Shown here: piece after piece, positions 7,793-10,351 of the stretch
Position numbering within the stretch: the stretch's first letter is position 1
Layout: each line of letters begins with the position of its first letter
NCBI GenBank assembly: GCA_904501945.1
Contig: CAJGCU010000081.1
Location: forward strand, 1-10,351
Direction: 5' to 3'
DNA length: 10,351 nt
Source of the DNA: an uncultured Bacteroidaceae bacterium
Lineage (GTDB): Bacteria > Bacteroidota > Bacteroidia > Bacteroidales > Bacteroidaceae
Program-made: the position numbers and the translations under genes
The notes under the pieces: generated by a model
The model's database searches: none
What the model was told of the DNA's origin: nothing
What the model saw: the letters and a program-made list of their open reading frames with translations, nothing else

Positions 7793-8798
7793 TTAGAGTT
7801 GATAATAACCTGTATTTAAAGAGTGTAAGATGCATCTGTTTCTATAGTCAAAATATGAATTCATGGGAACATGGGCACCAATGGGCGAATGGGCGCAGCA
7901 GAGAAGGATTCTCCCCTCTATCCGTTCTGCAATCCAGCGGTATTGCATCCCTTTCTTCTCGTCTCGCAACTCAAAGAAGAGCTGCTCCGGAGACAAGTCA
8001 AGATGATATCCGGGCTGGGCGTTGTCGTACCAAAGAGCCATTTGCAGCATCCTGCCCCACACATCCACGTCCTTCTTGTCGGGAAAAACATAGATGGTAA
8101 CAGCTGCATTGCTGTCGAGCGGCACTGCACTGTCCTGATTCACTGGCTCTACACCATGATAGTCGACAAACCTCGCGATGCACTCATTCACTCTGTCGGG
8201 ATCCTGATAAGCTGAGTCTTCATCGGCCGTTACTGCTGCTACCAACCGCCCTTCGTCCGCCGAGGGAACTTCAGCCGCTTGAACAACCAGCACATCGGCT
8301 GCCGGAGACGGCTCCGTCTGGACATCGGCAAGCTGTCCAGCAACCGCTCCGACCTCCTTTTCCACAGGGGTTTGAGGCAAGTCAGCCTCCTCCTTTTGGA
8401 GAGTGGGACGAACAGGAGCAGCCACCTCCTCCCTTGCCAGCAAAGGCTCCACCGTCTTCTCTTCTTTCAATTTAGGGACAATCGTATCCGCATCGGCTCC
8501 ATGCGGCTGAGGCTGCAGCTGGGCGGTCTCCCCGACTGGAGAGACAGGTAGCTCCACCTTATTATTATATAATGTATAGTCAACAAACAAGGCGGCAGCG
8601 ACACAAGCGGCTGCTGAAAGCCACAGCTTACGTCTGGGGGGGGGTAAAATGTGGCGCGTGCGAGTCAGACGCCATCCGCTCCATCACACGCTCGTCCAAG
8701 CCTTGAGGCCTTTGCGGATACTTGCGGGCGCGACGGGCAACGGCTTCACGCAGGTTCACATCTTGCTGGTGGATATTTTCAGGGCTTTCTTTCTTCAT
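7793..8798 (-). CDS. Membrane anti-sigma-like protein, reading frame broken at a C9 tract
   Basis: Probable partner of the adjacent ECF sigma factor. As written, the reading from ATG 8798 stops at 8630-8628 after 56 residues, and the rest continues in another frame to 7793. Removing one C from the nine-C run (8644-8636) joins them into about 334 residues. The joined protein has a charged cytoplasmic N-terminus (1-57, including LREAVARRARKYPQRPQGLDERVM split at about 33), then a membrane segment LWLSAAACVAAALFVDY (58-74). Next comes a Pro/Glu/Ala/Val-rich periplasmic linker of about 130 residues, then a folded C-terminal domain from about 225 with VFPDKKDVDVWGRMLQ and ELRDEKKGMQYRWIAERI. The downstream frame has no ATG ahead of the membrane segment, only TTG or CTG codons, which argues that the two parts are one gene. 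It overlaps the sigma gene by 20 bp. Anti-sigma function is inferred from position and topology; I recognise no named anti-sigma domain. Confidence 0.7.
8628..8798 (-). CDS. Short 56-residue product of the anti-sigma-like gene in the C9 state
   Basis: This is what is translated from ATG 8798 if the sequence is taken literally: a soluble, basic peptide beginning MKKESPENIHQQDV and ending SHAPHFTPPQT before TAA. It contains the whole presumed cytoplasmic sigma-binding part but no membrane anchor. If the C9 state is real, cells would make a soluble fragment or nothing functional. It is listed apart from the full locus because it may be the only product from this allele. Confidence 0.45.
   Translation of the reverse strand: MKKESPENIHQQDVNLREAVARRARKYPQRPQGLDERVMERMASDSHAPHFTPPQT
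8636..8644. repeat. G9 homopolymer (C9 on coding strand) inside the anti-sigma-like gene
   Basis: Nine consecutive G on the + strand, the longest G/C run I found in the window. It lies just before the codons for the membrane segment and is exactly where the reading frame shifts. A length of eight restores the full protein; nine gives a stop eight bases after the tract. Confidence 0.95.
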
Positions 8799-9354
8799 GG
8801 GAACGGGAAGATTTTATTATTTTATAAAGTCTCTTTCTGATGCGGCTCAACCGCGAGGCAATGGCGAACGGATTCGAGTCCACTATGTAAGCTATGTCCT
8901 TCATACTTTGCTTCTCAAAATAAAACATGGTGACAAGTGCCAAATCATCGGGCGGCAAAAACTCCAGCGCTTTTTCCAGGGATTGTACGGCATCCTCGTC
9001 TTGCTGCCGGAAGAATTGGTCCAGCGTCTCGTCGGGCATGCTTTCCACAATCTCATCACTGTCGTCTATGGGAACGACTGGCAGACTGCGGCAACGCAAG
9101 TAGTTCAGCGACTCATGGCAGGCAATGCGGCTCAGCCAAGCAACCAGTGGAGCTCGACGCTCATCATAGGTGCCGATGCTGCGGAACGCTTTGACAAACA
9201 CATCCTGATACACTTCTTCGGCATCCTCCCGACAACCCACGATACTTGCCACTTGGGCAAAAACCAAGTCGCCATAGATCTGGAGCATACGCTGCTGGGC
9301 TTTCCGTTCCTGGCGGCACAAGCCCCGTATGAGTTCATGTGTTTCGTTGTCCAT
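8779..9354 (-). CDS. ECF-type RNA polymerase sigma factor
   Basis: Alternative sigma-70 family factor of the extracytoplasmic function type, 191 residues, expected to direct RNA polymerase to its own regulon when freed from a membrane anti-sigma protein. Region 2 spans about 22-90, with the -10 recognition helix part AEEVYQDVFVKAFRSIGTYD (45-64) and WLSRIACHESLNYLR (73-87). Region 4 spans about 125-180: LEKALEFLPPDDLALVTMFY, then the helix-turn-helix MKDIAYIVDSNPFAIASRLS and RIRKRLYKII. The family's usual length is 160-200. The ATG at 9354 begins directly at region 2 and has only a weak A-rich leader. Its 3' end overlaps the anti-sigma-like gene by 20 bp, a common arrangement that couples translation of both. 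No autoregulated ECF promoter could be named upstream with confidence. Confidence 0.93.
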   Translation of the reverse strand: MDNETHELIRGLCRQERKAQQRMLQIYGDLVFAQVASIVGCREDAEEVYQDVFVKAFRSIGTYDERRAPLVAWLSRIACHESLNYLRCRSLPVVPIDDSDEIVESMPDETLDQFFRQQDEDAVQSLEKALEFLPPDDLALVTMFYFEKQSMKDIAYIVDSNPFAIASRLSRIRKRLYKIIKSSRSHEERKP

Positions 9355-9766
9355 GCTTTTTATGATTGCTCTCTATTTAAATATACACGGGATTTTACGA
9401 AATATAACGCTTTCGTCGAACTTTTTTGCAGAAAAAGAAGAAAAAAAACTCTTTTATGCCTCAAAAAGGGCTTTTTTGCTACTGAAACGCACCAAAAGAG
9501 ACAACAGGAAGAGCACCCCAAAATCGACAGGCCGGGAGAAGGAAAAGAGAAAGAAAAAAGCCGGCAAAACACCTTGAAAAACTTCCCTTAAAAAGTACCG
9601 CCATTTTAGGCGCTTTCAGTACTCCAAAAGTGGTGAGAGTCTCACCGATGGAGAGGTGAGACTCTTACCTCCGGAGAGGTGAGACTCTCACCACTTTTGA
9701 AGCATCAAGCGCAGCGTTTCTGAGAGGGTGAAAAGCAAGGTGGAGCAGTTCCTCTTTTTGAAGATG
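9355..9766. other. 412-bp intergenic region between recO and the sigma operon
   Basis: No convincing gene on either strand. From about 9421 to 9590 the + strand is strongly purine-rich, with unbroken purine runs at 9430-9448 and 9534-9560, so a long leader transcript of the sigma gene would be pyrimidine-rich. Positions 9462-9477 can fold as an A/T-rich hairpin around GGGC. From 9610 to 9712 lies a complex inverted and tandem repeat described separately. The sigma operon promoter must be here, but I find only a weak TATATTTC (7 of 8 to TAnnTTTG; minus strand, about 9402-9409). Confidence 0.6.
9625..9699. repeat. Three 15-bp near-palindromes at 23-bp period within a 22-bp inverted repeat
   Basis: Copies of GGTGAGASTCTYACC lie at 9632-9646, 9655-9669 and 9678-9692, exactly 23 bp apart, with a GGAGA just before copies 2 and 3. 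Each copy is itself almost palindromic. The outer copies with six to seven flanking bases (CAAAAGT / ACTTTTG) make a perfect 22-bp inverted repeat, 9625-9646 against 9678-9699. GCGCTT at 9610-9615 pairs with AAGCGC at 9707-9712, which extends the fold after an internal loop. It lies 68 bp past the recO stop. It could be a terminator without a U tract, a REP-like dispersed element or a set of operators. Confidence 0.9.
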
Positions 9767-10351
9767 TCAGGAATAGAGTTCCTGCAAGACTGACAAGGAT
9801 TTCAATTCAGGAAAATTCGGCACGTGCAGCCGATAGTAAGTGTTGAGTACCTGAAGGATTCGCATGCGCTCACGGCGCGAGAAACGGAAAAGGTGCATGA
9901 CTGGATAGTCCATGCGGAAAAGCCTGGGCAGCGCAGCCGCCTCTTGCTGCTGCAAGAAATGGGCATGGGGCGGCTGACGGTCGCAGTAAGCGCCAGAGAG
10001 GAGGTCGAAATATCGGTCGGGGCATTCCAAGTTGGGATAGATGCCGATAAATCGGCTGAGGTGCATGAGGAATGCCAAATGGAAATTGGCGACAGACGCC
10101 GAAGAATCGACGATGTCGAGCCATTGAAGAGAGGATTCGATGTAACGATAAAGGGGCGAGTTGTCTTTCTCTTCGCGCAGGGCGGCACAGAGAAACTCAG
10201 ACAGGAACAGGGCGAGGGTCGCTTTGACAGGCGAAAAAGGAATATCTATATAATTATAATATGTGCGCACATCGGCAAGACGGGGCAGTTTGCCACAGTT
10301 CGGACGCATATCGGCATTGAATTCGACCAACGAAAGAGGCTGCCAATAGGA
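9767..10351 (-). CDS. recO: DNA repair protein RecO, C-terminal part (runs off the window)
   Basis: RecO helps load RecA onto SSB-coated single-stranded DNA in the RecFOR recombination pathway. The frame is open to the window edge, so the N-terminus lies outside; the visible part is about 194 residues, beginning SYWQPLSLVEFNADMRP, the end of the N-terminal OB-fold. The helical C-terminal domain follows, with SPLYRYIESSLQWLD, HLAFLMHLSRFIGIYPN and YFDLLSGAYC, and ends in the Bacteroidetes-typical YYRLHVPNFPELKSLSVLQE. A complete protein would be roughly 240 residues, so about 50 are missing. It stands in the same direction as the sigma operon but 412 bp before it with a repeat structure between, so cotranscription is unlikely. 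Confidence 0.92.
   Translation of the reverse strand, partial: SYWQPLSLVEFNADMRPNCGKLPRLADVRTYYNYIDIPFSPVKATLALFLSEFLCAALREEKDNSPLYRYIESSLQWLDIVDSSASVANFHLAFLMHLSRFIGIYPNLECPDRYFDLLSGAYCDRQPPHAHFLQQQEAAALPRLFRMDYPVMHLFRFSRRERMRILQVLNTYYRLHVPNFPELKSLSVLQELYS

Noticed and set aside
7779..7835. Upstream ATG at 7835 for the secreted protein gene
   Set aside because: It would overlap the preceding gene by 43 bp and place 19 residues, including a basic stretch, ahead of a normal signal peptide that begins at 7778.
9462..9478. A/T-rich hairpin as an intrinsic terminator for recO
   Set aside because: Its pairing is only A-T with a GC-rich loop, the reverse of a terminator stem, and it lies about 290 bp beyond the recO stop.
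9360..9572. Possible small membrane-like peptide upstream of the sigma gene
   Set aside because: It begins with GTG without a ribosome binding site, and its Phe/Ser/Leu-rich composition follows from the purine-rich strip read on the other strand.
8722..9591. 289-codon open frame on the + strand
   Set aside because: It is antisense to the sigma factor gene, has no family-like motifs, and ends in a lysine-rich tail from the purine-rich intergenic strip.
9610..9712. Reading the 23-bp-period repeats as a CRISPR array
   Set aside because: Only three short copies with 8-bp gaps that are themselves similar, no true spacers and no cas genes nearby.

Overview
The window looks like chromosomal DNA of a member of the Bacteroidales, possibly Prevotella-like. 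The evidence is a GH115 enzyme with a Bacteroidetes-style signal peptide, weak Shine-Dalgarno signals, promoter -7 boxes of the TAnnTTTG type, a Bacteroidetes-type RecO C-terminus, and an ECF sigma / membrane anti-sigma / secreted protein operon. The genus is an inference; there is no rRNA or tRNA gene to fix it.

Left half (about 1-6520): a glucuronate utilisation locus built from two divergent operons. Leftward runs an MFS transporter (2259-3461) followed by a secreted GH115 alpha-glucuronidase (39-2222). Rightward run uxuA, mannonate dehydratase (3608-4861), and uxuB, fructuronate reductase / mannonate oxidoreductase (4868-6454), 6 bp apart. The 146-bp divergent intergenic region carries a TAnnTTTG box facing each way. 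The likely flow is: GH115 removes (4-O-methyl)glucuronic acid from xylan fragments in the periplasm, the transporter imports sugar acid, and UxuB then UxuA turn fructuronate through mannonate into 2-keto-3-deoxygluconate. Uronate isomerase, KDG kinase and KDPG aldolase are not in the window. A perfect 22-bp stem (6471-6520) closes the uxuAB operon and separates it from a convergent operon.

Right half (about 6630-9354, leftward): an ECF sigma factor (8779-9354), a membrane anti-sigma-like protein (7793-8798) that overlaps it by 20 bp, and a secreted protein of unknown function with an apparent internal duplication (6630-7778). The anti-sigma-like gene is broken into two frames exactly at a run of nine G (C on the coding strand). 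One C fewer would give a continuous protein of about 334 residues with one membrane segment. This could be a phase-variable switch, polymerase slippage or a homopolymer sequencing error, and is the most interesting point in the window.

From 9355 to 9766 there is no convincing gene. This gap is purine-rich on the + strand and holds three copies of a 15-bp near-palindrome spaced exactly 23 bp, the outer two lying in a perfect 22-bp inverted repeat. At the right edge is the C-terminal part of recO (9767-10351), which runs off the window.
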